Notes under the pieces: model-generated
Told to the model about the DNA's origin: nothing
The model's input: only the letters and a program-made list of their open reading frames with translations
Database searches by the model: none
Made by a program: the position numbers and the translations under genes
Assembly: GCA_902777355.1 (NCBI GenBank)
Contig: CACYTU010000034.1
Span: 1 to 36,359, forward strand
Source: an uncultured Lachnospiraceae bacterium
Lineage (GTDB): Bacteria; Bacillota; Clostridia; Lachnospirales; Lachnospiraceae
Direction of reading: 5' to 3'
DNA: 36,359 nt
Part shown: positions 21,611 through 29,262 of the stretch, in pieces
How the letters are laid out: the number at the start of each line of letters is the position of its first letter
Position numbering within the stretch: position 1 is the stretch's first letter

Positions 21611-22855
21611 TCAGTTTCCGGAACCGGACTGGACTTTCTCGAATGCCCAGGCACCGTTTTCTGTATCAGCAGTCTTGATATAAGCAGTGTCACGAACAGC
21701 ATCGCCGACCGGGTCAAACGCGATGGAACCGGACACACCTTCATAGGTCACGCCGCCGATGGCGCCCTTGATGGCTGCCTTGTCGGGGCCGCCGGCTGCC
21801 TTGATGGCCTCAAGAGCCACAAAGTAAGCGTCATAGCCCATTGCGGTAACTGCGGAGATGGTGTCGTTGCCGCCGTTTGCGGTCAGAGCAGCATTATCGC
21901 CGTTGATGTACTCTTTGATGCCCTTATCAAATTCCTCGTTGCCGCCTTCCTGATAGAAAGTGGAAACAAAGAGCTGCAGGTTTGTGCCCTTGGTAGCCTC
22001 GAGAACCATGTTGTCATCAAGTGTATCGGAACCCAGGAAAGGAATCTGGATATCCAGGGAAGCGGCCTGCTCCATGATCTGCTTTGCATATGCGATGGAG
22101 ACAGGTGTGAAGATGACATCAACTCCCTCACTCTTGGCCTTGTTCAGATAGGAAGTAAAATCGGAGTTGTTGGTGGGGAAGGAGTCGGAGATGACTGTTC
22201 CTCCTGCACCTTCGAAGACCTGCTTAAAGAATGCGATCAGCCCCTGGTCATACTCGTTTCCGTTCTCGCCCAGGCAGTATGCCTTCTTGGCGGAGAACTT
22301 GTCCATTGCGAAGTTTGCAAGGACATCAGCCTGGAAGTTGTCCAGGAAGCAGATGCGGAAATAGTAGTCATTTCCTGCCGTAACGTTGGGGTTGGTGCAG
22401 GTAACACCGATCGCTGCCAGGCCTGCCTCCTCAAATTTGGGACCGCCTGCCATGGAGACGCCGGAACCATAGGAACCGAGCACCAGAGATACGTCCTTGC
22501 CGATCAGCTCGGAAGCAGCGCTGGGAGCCTTGTCTGAAGAGGAACCGTTGTCAGCATAAACCAGCTCTACCTGATAGGTCTTGCCGCCGGCTTCCACTGT
22601 GGGCTGCAGCTTGTTGGCGTACTGCATGCCGAGAGCCTCTTTCTTGCCGCCGGAAGCGGAGTCGCCTGTAGAGGGCTCAAAGACACCGATCCTGACTACG
22701 TCGCCGGATGCTGCCGCCGCGGGAGCAGCCGCCCCGGTACTTCCTGCGCCGCTGTCAGCAGGGGCAGCGCCGCCGGCTGCGCCTGAGCCGCCGCCGCAAG
22801 CCGCGAGACTGAGCACCATGGCTCCTGTCAACAATGCTACGATTAACTTTTTCAT
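21611..22855 (-). CDS. livJ: Branched-chain amino acid ABC transporter substrate-binding lipoprotein
   Basis: The 414-residue protein has a lipoprotein signal (MKKLIVALLTGAMVLSLAAC, Cys at 20). A Gly/Ala-rich linker (about 21-52) is followed by a type I periplasmic-binding fold (about 53-405). Motifs such as VRIGVFEPSTGDSASGG, LVLGSYGSGVSMA, YYFRICFLDNFQADVLA and AMGYDAYFVALEAIKAAG are those of the Leu/Ile/Val-binding family (Peripla_BP_6). It is the first gene of the operon and is preceded by GGAGG and a strong promoter. The related name livK is equally possible; the exact ligand is not shown. Confidence 0.92.
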   Translation of the reverse strand: MKKLIVALLTGAMVLSLAACGGGSGAAGGAAPADSGAGSTGAAAPAAAASGDVVRIGVFEPSTGDSASGGKKEALGMQYANKLQPTVEAGGKTYQVELVYADNGSSSDKAPSAASELIGKDVSLVLGSYGSGVSMAGGPKFEEAGLAAIGVTCTNPNVTAGNDYYFRICFLDNFQADVLANFAMDKFSAKKAYCLGENGNEYDQGLIAFFKQVFEGAGGTVISDSFPTNNSDFTSYLNKAKSEGVDVIFTPVSIAYAKQIMEQAASLDIQIPFLGSDTLDDNMVLEATKGTNLQLFVSTFYQEGGNEEFDKGIKEYINGDNAALTANGGNDTISAVTAMGYDAYFVALEAIKAAGGPDKAAIKGAIGGVTYEGVSGSIAFDPVGDAVRDTAYIKTADTENGAWAFEKVQSGSGN

Positions 22856-22903
22856 TTTTTACCTCCTTGTATTAGATGTTGTTTGAGATGCGTACACCTT
22901 TTT

Positions 22904-22923
22904 TGCTCCGGTCTGACGGAGCA
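22904..22923 (-). other. Small hairpin in the livJ leader
   Basis: TGCTCCG and CGGAGCA form a 7-bp stem with a 6-nt loop about 50 bases before the livJ start. A run of six T (plus strand) lies next to it on the side that rules out a terminator in either direction. It may stabilise the leader. Confidence 0.35.
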
Positions 22924-22980
22924 GGGACATGACCGTCCTATTGTTAAATATACACAAAAACAAACGAACAATTACTAGTT

Positions 22981-23009
22981 ATTGTAATAATCCTGCCAGT
23001 ATATGTCAA
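22981..23009 (-). promoter_or_regulatory. livJp: Strong sigma-A promoter for the liv operon
   Basis: On the minus strand a perfect TTGACA (plus 23004-23009) is followed after exactly 17 bp by TACAAT (plus 22981-22986), which differs from consensus at one position. The leader to the livJ ATG is about 120 nt. The best promoter in the window drives the transporter operon. Confidence 0.8.
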
Positions 23010-23136
23010 TTATAGTTTAGATGAATTCATTCTCTTTGAGATTTTTGAGCCGTTTCTTTAGTACAATCCGCACTTTTCCGGCCGTATTATCGCACACCGA
23101 TTTCACTCAAACTATACATTTTTTTTACGAGTCGTG

Positions 23137-23142
23137 TATAAT
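23137..23142 (+). promoter_or_regulatory. Possible -10 box upstream of the moxR operon
   Basis: A perfect TATAAT lies 126 bp upstream of the MoxR gene. The -35 region (around ATACAT) is weak. The remainder of the 22856-23268 divergent spacer is AT-rich and contains no gene. Confidence 0.4.
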
Positions 23143-23268
23143 ATTGGAACATACTGTCATTAAACAGCGGAATCAAAAAATACTGATCAGAATATTCTAT
23201 TATTAATAATGTATTTTAATGAAGAAACGTCGACATATTTTTGAGAAAGGAACCGGAGTAAGCAGACA

Positions 23269-24267
23269 ATGAACAATCAGCGCAGCACTATTTCAAAAGA
23301 TGATTTTTTATTCTCTCAGATGGTAATCGGCAAACTGTCAACTTATTTTTCCAAGCGTGTCGTAGGTCAGGAAACCCTGAAGTACTCGCTGATCGCCTCG
23401 ATCATTGCGGACGGTCACGTCCTGATTGAGTCCGTACCCGGACTTGCGAAAACAACTGCGGCCAAAGCCATATCGGACGCGGTCAACGGACAGTTTTCCC
23501 GTATTCAGTGCACTCCCGACCTGCTGCCCAGCGATATCATCGGCACTCAGATCTATCATCAGCACACCGGAAAGTTCGAAACTATTTTCGGACCGGTTTT
23601 TGCCAACTTCGTCCTCCTGGATGAGGTCAACCGCTCGAGTGCAAAGACACAGAGTGCCATGCTGGAGGCCATGCAGGAGAGGCAGGTGACGATCGGCGGC
23701 ACGACATATCATATGCCCCAGGATATTTTCATTGTCATCGCTACGCAGAACCCGATCGAACAGGAAGGAACCTATCCCCTCTCCGAGGCACAGACGGACC
23801 GCTTTATGATTAAGGAAAAAATCACTTATCCGACTGTGGATGAGGAGATCGAGATCCTCAACCGGATCGAGACCGGCGCTATCGACAATAAGGAGCCCGC
23901 CGTGATCACGATCGAAGATATAGATAAGGTCCAGGACATCTCCGAGCATGTCTATGTGGATGTCACGATCAAAAAATATATCGCGGAGATCGTAAACGCG
24001 ACCAGAATGCCCGGAAAATATCTGGATCAGAAGATGGCATCTTATATCAGGATCGGCGCCAGCCCCAGAGCAACAATCAATTTCCTCAGAATCGCAAAGG
24101 CTTCCGCCCTCATGCACGGAAGGACTTACGTCTCGCCCGATGATATCAAACAGCTGCGCTATCAGGTCCTGCGCCACAGGATCGGCCTCAACTACGCGGC
24201 TGTCGCGGACAATGTCTCCGTGGAATCGATCATCGACAAAATCGTCAGTGTCGTGCCCGCCCCCTGA
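23269..24267 (+). CDS. MoxR-family AAA+ ATPase
   Basis: The 332-residue ATPase has a MoxR-type Walker A VPGLAKTT (K61), Walker B VLLDEVNRS (D118, E119) and sensor 1 ATQNP. The region QEGTYPLSEAQTDRFM and the C-terminal lid ASPRATINFLRIAKA are typical of the APE2220/MoxR branch. MoxR proteins work with VWA proteins as chaperones to activate or insert metal into complexes. Here it heads an operon with a DUF58 protein, a tandem-VWA protein and a TPR protein, as in aerotolerance (Bat) operons. SD-like AGAAAGGA lies upstream, somewhat far from the ATG. Confidence 0.9.
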   Translation: MNNQRSTISKDDFLFSQMVIGKLSTYFSKRVVGQETLKYSLIASIIADGHVLIESVPGLAKTTAAKAISDAVNGQFSRIQCTPDLLPSDIIGTQIYHQHTGKFETIFGPVFANFVLLDEVNRSSAKTQSAMLEAMQERQVTIGGTTYHMPQDIFIVIATQNPIEQEGTYPLSEAQTDRFMIKEKITYPTVDEEIEILNRIETGAIDNKEPAVITIEDIDKVQDISEHVYVDVTIKKYIAEIVNATRMPGKYLDQKMASYIRIGASPRATINFLRIAKASALMHGRTYVSPDDIKQLRYQVLRHRIGLNYAAVADNVSVESIIDKIVSVVPAP

Positions 24268-24377
24268 TCGGCATTTTGGGTATTTTTGCCGCTGTGCGGC
24301 TTTCTCAGAGAAAATATATAAAAGCTGCTTTGTCAGGGATAATATATAAATTCTTCTCCTTATTATAATAAAGAAAA

Positions 24378-25262
24378 ATGAGTATAAACATAAATTACGA
24401 TTATCTGGACAGAGTGAGGAAAATGGCCACACTCTGCACAAAGAGAAAGACGTCGGCTCTGCTGGACGGTGACTATCACTCCCTGCAGCACGGCCGCAGT
24501 CTGGATTTTGATGATCTGCGTGAATATCACATGGGGGATGATGTCAATATGATCGACTGGAAATCATCCTCCAGGGTCGGAAAGACCCTGATCCGCCGCT
24601 ATTTCGCAGACCGCAAGCACAATGTTCTCTTCGTCGGGGACACCGGCCTCAAGATGACCGGTGATACACCTGCGGGAGAGTCCAAGGAGCAGATCGCTCT
24701 CATGGCATTCGGCATCTCCGCTTATCTGGTCGATAAGCAGGGGGTTTCCTATGCCCTCTCCTGCTGCGGACCCAACGGGCACAAGATGACCCCTTTTCTG
24801 TCAGGCGCAGGCCACCTGGAGGAGATGATCTACAGCTATAAGGATGCTATTGAGAGCGGCCAGCCGACCCAGTCTTTCGCCGACACACTGTGGAAGACTG
24901 CCTCAACCTTTACCAGGCACATGGTCATGATCATCATCACAGACGCCGAGGGCCTGGCCCAGATGACTCCCGGTCTGATCAGGCGGCTCACCTATTACAA
25001 TGATGTCTATATATTTAAGATCGAAGACGCCATGCTGACATCAGAGAACACTTTTGATCTGGAAGACAGCCGCTATACGGATCCTTTTCTTTCCATCTGT
25101 GGAGATCTGCGTCAGCAGGAAACCCAGATCAGGGAACATATGGAGCAGGCCGCGATCCGGGATCTGACGCCTAACCGTATTTTTTTCAACAATATTTCCA
25201 GAGAAGAAGAAATCGTCGATGCGCTCATCTGGCTGTTTGCCCGCAGAAAGGGGACTATATGA
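24378..25262 (+). CDS. DUF58 domain protein (VWA-like), MoxR partner
   Basis: The 294-residue protein has the DUF58 core GDDVNMIDWKSSSRVGKTLIRRYFADR (in the family RxYxxGDxxRxIDWxxSAR form), followed by VLFVGDTGLKM where family members often have a MIDAS-like DxSxSM. The metal site is therefore degenerate (D-T-G-L-K). DUF58 proteins are found next to MoxR and bind it. The last residues ALIWLFARRKGTI lie within the first unit of a 71-bp triplication. The stop (TGA) overlaps an ATG (ATGA) that starts a chain of mini-ORFs. The 110-bp spacer before the gene contains a small GCCGC/GCGGC hairpin, and the start has only a weak SD. Confidence 0.88.
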   Translation: MSININYDYLDRVRKMATLCTKRKTSALLDGDYHSLQHGRSLDFDDLREYHMGDDVNMIDWKSSSRVGKTLIRRYFADRKHNVLFVGDTGLKMTGDTPAGESKEQIALMAFGISAYLVDKQGVSYALSCCGPNGHKMTPFLSGAGHLEEMIYSYKDAIESGQPTQSFADTLWKTASTFTRHMVMIIITDAEGLAQMTPGLIRRLTYYNDVYIFKIEDAMLTSENTFDLEDSRYTDPFLSICGDLRQQETQIREHMEQAAIRDLTPNRIFFNNISREEEIVDALIWLFARRKGTI

Positions 25263-25333
25263 AGCCATGTATTCATGCCGTATTTTCCCCGGCGCTCAAG
25301 CGGTTGTTTATCCGCAGAAAGGGGACTACATGA
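25259..25333 (+). CDS. Relay mini-ORF 1 (24 residues)
   Basis: ATG at 25259 overlaps the DUF58 stop as ATGA and is preceded by AAAGGGGAC. The product begins MKPCIHAVFSP and ends ALKRLFIRRKGTT, a copy of the DUF58 C-terminus. It stops at 25331-25333, again as ATGA. Probably a coupling device rather than a functional peptide. Confidence 0.4.
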   Translation: MKPCIHAVFSPALKRLFIRRKGTT

Positions 25334-25404
25334 ATCCCGGTATTCATCCCGCATTTTCCCCGGCGCTCAAGCGGTTGTTTATCCGCAGAAAGGGGACTAC
25401 ATGA
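25330..25404 (+). CDS. Relay mini-ORF 2 (24 residues)
   Basis: It starts inside the previous ORF's stop codon (ATGA) with AAAGGGGAC as SD. The product starts MNPGIHPAFSP and ends ALKRLFIRRKGTT. It is the middle repeat of the chain, and its end again forms ATGA. Confidence 0.4.
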   Translation: MNPGIHPAFSPALKRLFIRRKGTT

Positions 25405-25490
25405 ATCCCGGTATTCATCCCGCATTTTCCCCGGCGCTCTTCTCACGCAGTCACGCGGCGGGAAGAGCAGCGAAAAAGGAGGACTTATGA
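25401..25490 (+). CDS. Relay mini-ORF 3 (29 residues)
   Basis: It starts with the same MNPGIHPAFSPAL, then departs from the repeat (FSRSHAAGRAAKKEDL). Its stop overlaps the ATG of the next gene at 25487 as ATGA. AAAAAGGAGG near its 3' end is the SD of that next gene. Confidence 0.4.
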   Translation: MNPGIHPAFSPALFSRSHAAGRAAKKEDL

Positions 25491-25951
25491 AATTCAGTAT
25501 AGGACTTGAAGACCCCTTCGCCTTTTCGTCTTACTGGTATGCAGTCGGTCTGGGATTGATCCTGCTCGCTTTCGGTCTCTTCATGCTCTGCCCCCCGATT
25601 CTGGACCGGATCGAGAAAAGGTCCCGTTCTTCCTTTAGAAAGAGCTTTTATTCCCGGACCAAGGACAAGTACCTGAAGAAGATCGGGAAGGTCGAAGCAG
25701 CCTTTGACAAAGGCCAGCTCAATATGAGGGGCGTGCACCAGCAGATGAGTTCAATCGTCCGGAGCTTCGTCCAGACAGTGACAGGATGGCCGACTGAAGC
25801 CATGGTTTATCTGGAACTTGTCAACCTTGACCGACCGGAACTGGCAGAACTCGTGAGGCAGTATTATGAGCCGGAATTCGCCTATTACTCGGAAGCAGAC
25901 GCAAAATCCGCGATAGAAAAAGGTAAGGAGCTGATCACAAAATGGTCCTGA
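25487..25951 (+). CDS. Single-span membrane protein of the Bat-like operon, unknown family
   Basis: The 154-residue protein has one membrane segment (about 15-36, WYAVGLGLILLAFGLFML) near the N-terminus and a basic, helical cytosolic remainder (about 37-154). I do not recognise a family. Its place between the DUF58 and VWA genes, at the end of the mini-ORF chain and with a 10-base overlap with the VWA gene (25942-25951), suggests a stoichiometric partner of the VWA protein. SD: AAGGAGGA, 5 bases before the ATG. Confidence 0.75.
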   Translation: MKFSIGLEDPFAFSSYWYAVGLGLILLAFGLFMLCPPILDRIEKRSRSSFRKSFYSRTKDKYLKKIGKVEAAFDKGQLNMRGVHQQMSSIVRSFVQTVTGWPTEAMVYLELVNLDRPELAELVRQYYEPEFAYYSEADAKSAIEKGKELITKWS

Positions 25952-28077
25952 GTTATCATTATCCCCTCAGAATCCTTCTGGGGATAATCATTGCAGCCGC
26001 GGTCGCAGCGGTCGCGTATTATTTAAAGAAAAGGAATAAAAAGGGAAAGCCTCTGCGGGTCGCCAACTCCGCACGCCTGAAATCACACCCTCTTTATAAA
26101 AAGGCCCTGATGCAGTCACGGGTCTTCCGGATCCTGTCTACAGCCGGCATTATTCTCTCGCTCACTGCCGCCCTGTTTCTCTCCGCGAGGCCCTATCGAA
26201 GATCCGCCTTTAAAGAGAACGTCAACCGGCGGGATATCTTTTTGTGTATCGATCTGTCTCCTTCTAATTACAGAGGAGTAAAGGATCTGGTGAATGAATT
26301 CTCCCATGTGGTTGAGGGGCTGGACGGAGACCGGATCGGGATCTCGGTCTTTAATACTTCCAGTGTCCGTTATGTCCCCATGACAGACGACTACGATTTC
26401 GCCCTTGAGAGGCTGGAAGCCCTTGCCGGCTATCTGGCCGCCGAGGAGGAATTCACCACAAAATATGTCGACCGCTATGATTCTGTCTATGACATCCCGG
26501 CATCCGAGAGGGACCGCTACACAGAGCTGAACAACATTCTCTCCACTTTTGACAAGGGAACCACGGCAGGCTATGAGGTCAAGGGAACTTCCGCAGTAGG
26601 CGAAAGCCTGGCCTCCTGTCTTTTCAGCTTCCCTGAACTGTCAAAAGAAGAAAGGACCAGAGCCATTATCCTGGTGACAGACAATCACGAGGAGCTGTTC
26701 GACGATCCTCTTGTCACCCTGGAGGAATCGGCGCAGATGTGCGCGCAGAACAAAGTCACCGTCTTTGGGATCTATCCCGGAGACAGTCAGGCGTCAGCAG
26801 GTTCCGCCGCAGACGGACAGTCCGGCAGCGGTGTGGATGGCGAAGCGCCCTCTTCCCCGGGTCAGACCGGCGGTTCAGGGCAAGGCAGCAATGACGGCAG
26901 TCCCGGCTCCGCTTCCTACTCTGCTTCCGACTCCGCTTCCGACAGGAACAGGATGAAAGAATCTGTGGAACTGACCGGCGGAAAATTTTATGATGCCGGC
27001 TCATCTCTCACGGCAAAAGAGATCCTGGAGGATATCCGGTCTCAGGAAATCATCAATACAGACACAGCTACCGCGTCGGTCGACACGGATATGCCCTTTT
27101 TCTGGTTCTGTGTCCTGATCATCGGGTTCGTCCTCATCGTGGCCACAACCCTTTATTTTGTCCTGCGCAGGGGCATCCGCAGGGGATTATTGTCACGGAA
27201 ACTGACAGCAGCCATCCTGCTTGTCCTGATGACGGCAGGCATCGTGGTTATCGGCATACGGCCTATGTATCTGAGTCCCTCCGCGGAGCTGATGACGGAC
27301 AATCTGGACGTGGCTTTCGTCGTCGACACCACCATCAGTATGTGGGCGGAGGACCACGGCGGAGAGACCCGCATAGACGGCGTGAAAAGGGATATTTACA
27401 GGATCATGAATTCCCTGCCCGGATCCAGCTTTTCTGTCATCCGCTTTGCTGACGGAGCCGAGATCCTGACTCCTTTCACACAGGATATCGATTCCATTTA
27501 CGATATCCTCAATAATCTCAATATGCCCGGCTATTCGACGGCACAGGGTTCATCGCTCAATACAGCCTACGACGCCCTGCAGACAATGCTGACCAATGCC
27601 GGTACCAGAGGCCGGGACCGCAGGACGATCGTGTTCGTTTTCAGTGACGGCGAGACTACCGACGGATCCGAACTGATGAGCTTTTCGTCTCTGGGCGGTA
27701 TGATCCACGAGGGAGCCGTCCTGGGATACGGAACCGAAAAAGGCGGAAAAATGTATTATCCCGGCAGAGGATATGTAAAGAATGTCTCCACGGGAGAAGC
27801 CGCCAGATCCGTCATCGATGAGGACGCCCTGCGTCAGATCGCGTCAGACCTTGGGATCCAGTATATCAACGAGACTGAGTCCCTGAATTCTTCCGGACAG
27901 CTCAACTTTGCCCTCAGCTCAAAGCTGCAGTCCATCCGAATGCTGAGCACAAGGGCTTCTTTCCAGGCGGGGAACAGAACCGGCTACAACGAGACCTACC
28001 ACTACTTCTCTGCCGCCACGGCTCTTCTCCTGATCATTTGGATCAGCCTGACTGTCTACCGGGGAAATGTCGCCTGA
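25942..28077 (+). CDS. Tandem von Willebrand factor A membrane protein (BatA-BatB fusion-like)
   Basis: The 711-residue protein has two VWA domains. The first (about 97-370) has an intact MIDAS start DLSPS (D104, S106, S108). The second (about 458-680) has DTTIS (D462, T464, S466). Membrane segments are at about 11-28, 64-82, 386-408, 421-440 and 693-707. The first domain contains a Ser/Gly/Asp-rich insertion (about 282-330) that looks disordered. In Bacteroides-type aerotolerance operons BatA and BatB are separate VWA proteins with membrane helices; here the pair is fused. It should assemble with MoxR, DUF58 and TPR partners at the membrane. The gene overlaps its predecessor by 10 bases. Confidence 0.88.
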   Translation: MVLSYHYPLRILLGIIIAAAVAAVAYYLKKRNKKGKPLRVANSARLKSHPLYKKALMQSRVFRILSTAGIILSLTAALFLSARPYRRSAFKENVNRRDIFLCIDLSPSNYRGVKDLVNEFSHVVEGLDGDRIGISVFNTSSVRYVPMTDDYDFALERLEALAGYLAAEEEFTTKYVDRYDSVYDIPASERDRYTELNNILSTFDKGTTAGYEVKGTSAVGESLASCLFSFPELSKEERTRAIILVTDNHEELFDDPLVTLEESAQMCAQNKVTVFGIYPGDSQASAGSAADGQSGSGVDGEAPSSPGQTGGSGQGSNDGSPGSASYSASDSASDRNRMKESVELTGGKFYDAGSSLTAKEILEDIRSQEIINTDTATASVDTDMPFFWFCVLIIGFVLIVATTLYFVLRRGIRRGLLSRKLTAAILLVLMTAGIVVIGIRPMYLSPSAELMTDNLDVAFVVDTTISMWAEDHGGETRIDGVKRDIYRIMNSLPGSSFSVIRFADGAEILTPFTQDIDSIYDILNNLNMPGYSTAQGSSLNTAYDALQTMLTNAGTRGRDRRTIVFVFSDGETTDGSELMSFSSLGGMIHEGAVLGYGTEKGGKMYYPGRGYVKNVSTGEAARSVIDEDALRQIASDLGIQYINETESLNSSGQLNFALSSKLQSIRMLSTRASFQAGNRTGYNETYHYFSAATALLLIIWISLTVYRGNVA

Positions 28078-28106
28078 TCACGATACAGTTACAGGTCGAC
28101 AATATT

Positions 28107-28281
28107 GTTGATCGGCTTATCTGTTGATTGACTTAGCTGTTAGTTGACTTAGCTGTCGATCGGCTTAGTTGTTAATTGACTTAGCTGTTGATTGGCCTGG
28201 TTGTTGATTTACTTAGCTGTTGATTGGCCTGGTTGTTGATTTACTTAGCTGTTAATTGCTTTACTGTTGATCGGCTTAGTT
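28107..28281. repeat. 16-bp tandem repeat, 11 copies, between VWA and TPR genes
   Basis: Eleven head-to-tail units of about 16 bp (one is 15) follow the consensus GTTGATTGACTTAGCT. Variation is mild and partly paired (units alternate GGCCTGGTT and TACTTAGCT). They fill the first half of a 336-bp intergenic gap. The remaining 28282-28413 contains no gene. GGAGG at 28399-28403 is the SD of the TPR gene. Confidence 0.9.
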
Positions 28282-28413
28282 ATTGCCTGATAATGGTATA
28301 GACTGATAAAAGTGTATTTTCTTTTTGCGCAGCCGTCTGCTGTCTGAAGCCGGTGGAAATGCGCGATGTATATTATTTTTTAACTGCTCACCCAACAGCG
28401 GAGGTCCTTTTAA

Positions 28414-29262
28414 ATGGATCCTATTCTTGAAAAAAATAAAAAAATCTTCCGGACAATTCTGATCGTCCTGTGGGTCCTGTGCCTGATGATCGCCATCGAT
28501 GGGGTTTTCCTTATAGCCAGAAACGTTGTAAATAATGGCTTCCTCAGAGATTACGAGAACGGCCGTTACTCGGAATCACCGGAGAAACTTTTTCTGCATA
28601 CGGTCTTCGGGGAGAGTTATGTCGTCCCTTACAATCTGGGAAACGTGAACTGTTTCCTGGGAGATTACGAGCAGGCTGTCAAATATTATCAAAAGGCGCT
28701 GAACTCCAATCCGCCCGAGATCGATCAGGAATGCAAGATCCGTGTCAACCTGGCCTTTGCCATGTGCCATACGATCGATTTCGAGACTCTGGATTACTCG
28801 GACGAAGACGCTGTCAACAAGGCAATAGCCACATTGACATCAGCCAGGGCTGTACTGACGGATCATGAGTGCGCCAGCATGCCTGTGGGCAGTGAGGACG
28901 GTCACTTCCATGACGCGGACCTGCTCAAACATGACATCGATGAAATGCTGCAGAAGCTCCAGAATCAGGACAAGTCCGAGGATGGCCAGGATGAAAATCA
29001 GGACCAGAACAAGGATCAGAATCAGGACGACAGCCAGAGCGATGACAAGGACAAAGACAAAGATAAGGGCGACGGCCATGATCAGGACAAGAACAAAGAT
29101 GAGCAGCAGACAGAAGAACAAAAGGCCCGTCAGGACCAGGTAAAGGAACAGCTTGAGAAGCAGAAAAGAGACCTGGAAAACGGCACTTCTTCCGAAAACA
29201 ATGGATTCGACTATATCGATGGCGGCGAAAGCAAAGGATATGGAGATGGGACATTATGGTAA
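28414..29262 (+). CDS. TPR membrane protein (BatC-like)
   Basis: The 282-residue protein has one membrane segment (about 13-34) and a TPR (about 72-100, VPYNLGNVNCFLGDYEQAVKYYQKALNSNP split in two helices) with weaker helices around it. A long Asp/Gln/Lys/Asn-rich low-complexity region (about 187-245) follows. It matches BatC/BatE-like TPR partners of aerotolerance operons in position and architecture. The charged tail probably makes a flexible external or cytosolic tether. Its end overlaps the next gene by 7 bases, so the two are coupled. Confidence 0.78.
   Translation: MDPILEKNKKIFRTILIVLWVLCLMIAIDGVFLIARNVVNNGFLRDYENGRYSESPEKLFLHTVFGESYVVPYNLGNVNCFLGDYEQAVKYYQKALNSNPPEIDQECKIRVNLAFAMCHTIDFETLDYSDEDAVNKAIATLTSARAVLTDHECASMPVGSEDGHFHDADLLKHDIDEMLQKLQNQDKSEDGQDENQDQNKDQNQDDSQSDDKDKDKDKGDGHDQDKNKDEQQTEEQKARQDQVKEQLEKQKRDLENGTSSENNGFDYIDGGESKGYGDGTLW

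Larger units (their letters stand above)
25221..25438 (+). repeat. 71-bp tandem triplication at the end of the DUF58 gene
   Basis: Units begin at 25221, 25292 and 25363 (71 bp each) and include GCGCTC, the LFxRRKGT-coding part, the SD-like AAAGGGGAC and an ATGA. The second and third units are nearly identical and the first, which encodes the real C-terminus of DUF58, differs more. The third copy breaks off after GGCGCTC at about 25439. The period is one base short of 24 codons. Confidence 0.95.

Noticed and set aside
23338-24441. A 367-codon minus-strand frame opposite the MoxR gene
   Set aside because: Shadow of the MoxR coding pattern, with no motif or ribosome binding site.
25221-25438. 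Frameshifted C-terminal extension of the DUF58 gene
   Set aside because: The DUF58 gene ends normally at 25262; the repeats shift frame by one each time and instead form ATGA-linked mini-ORFs.
28107-28281. CRISPR array or plasmid-type iterons
   Set aside because: Units are contiguous with no spacers, and no cas or replication initiator gene is near.
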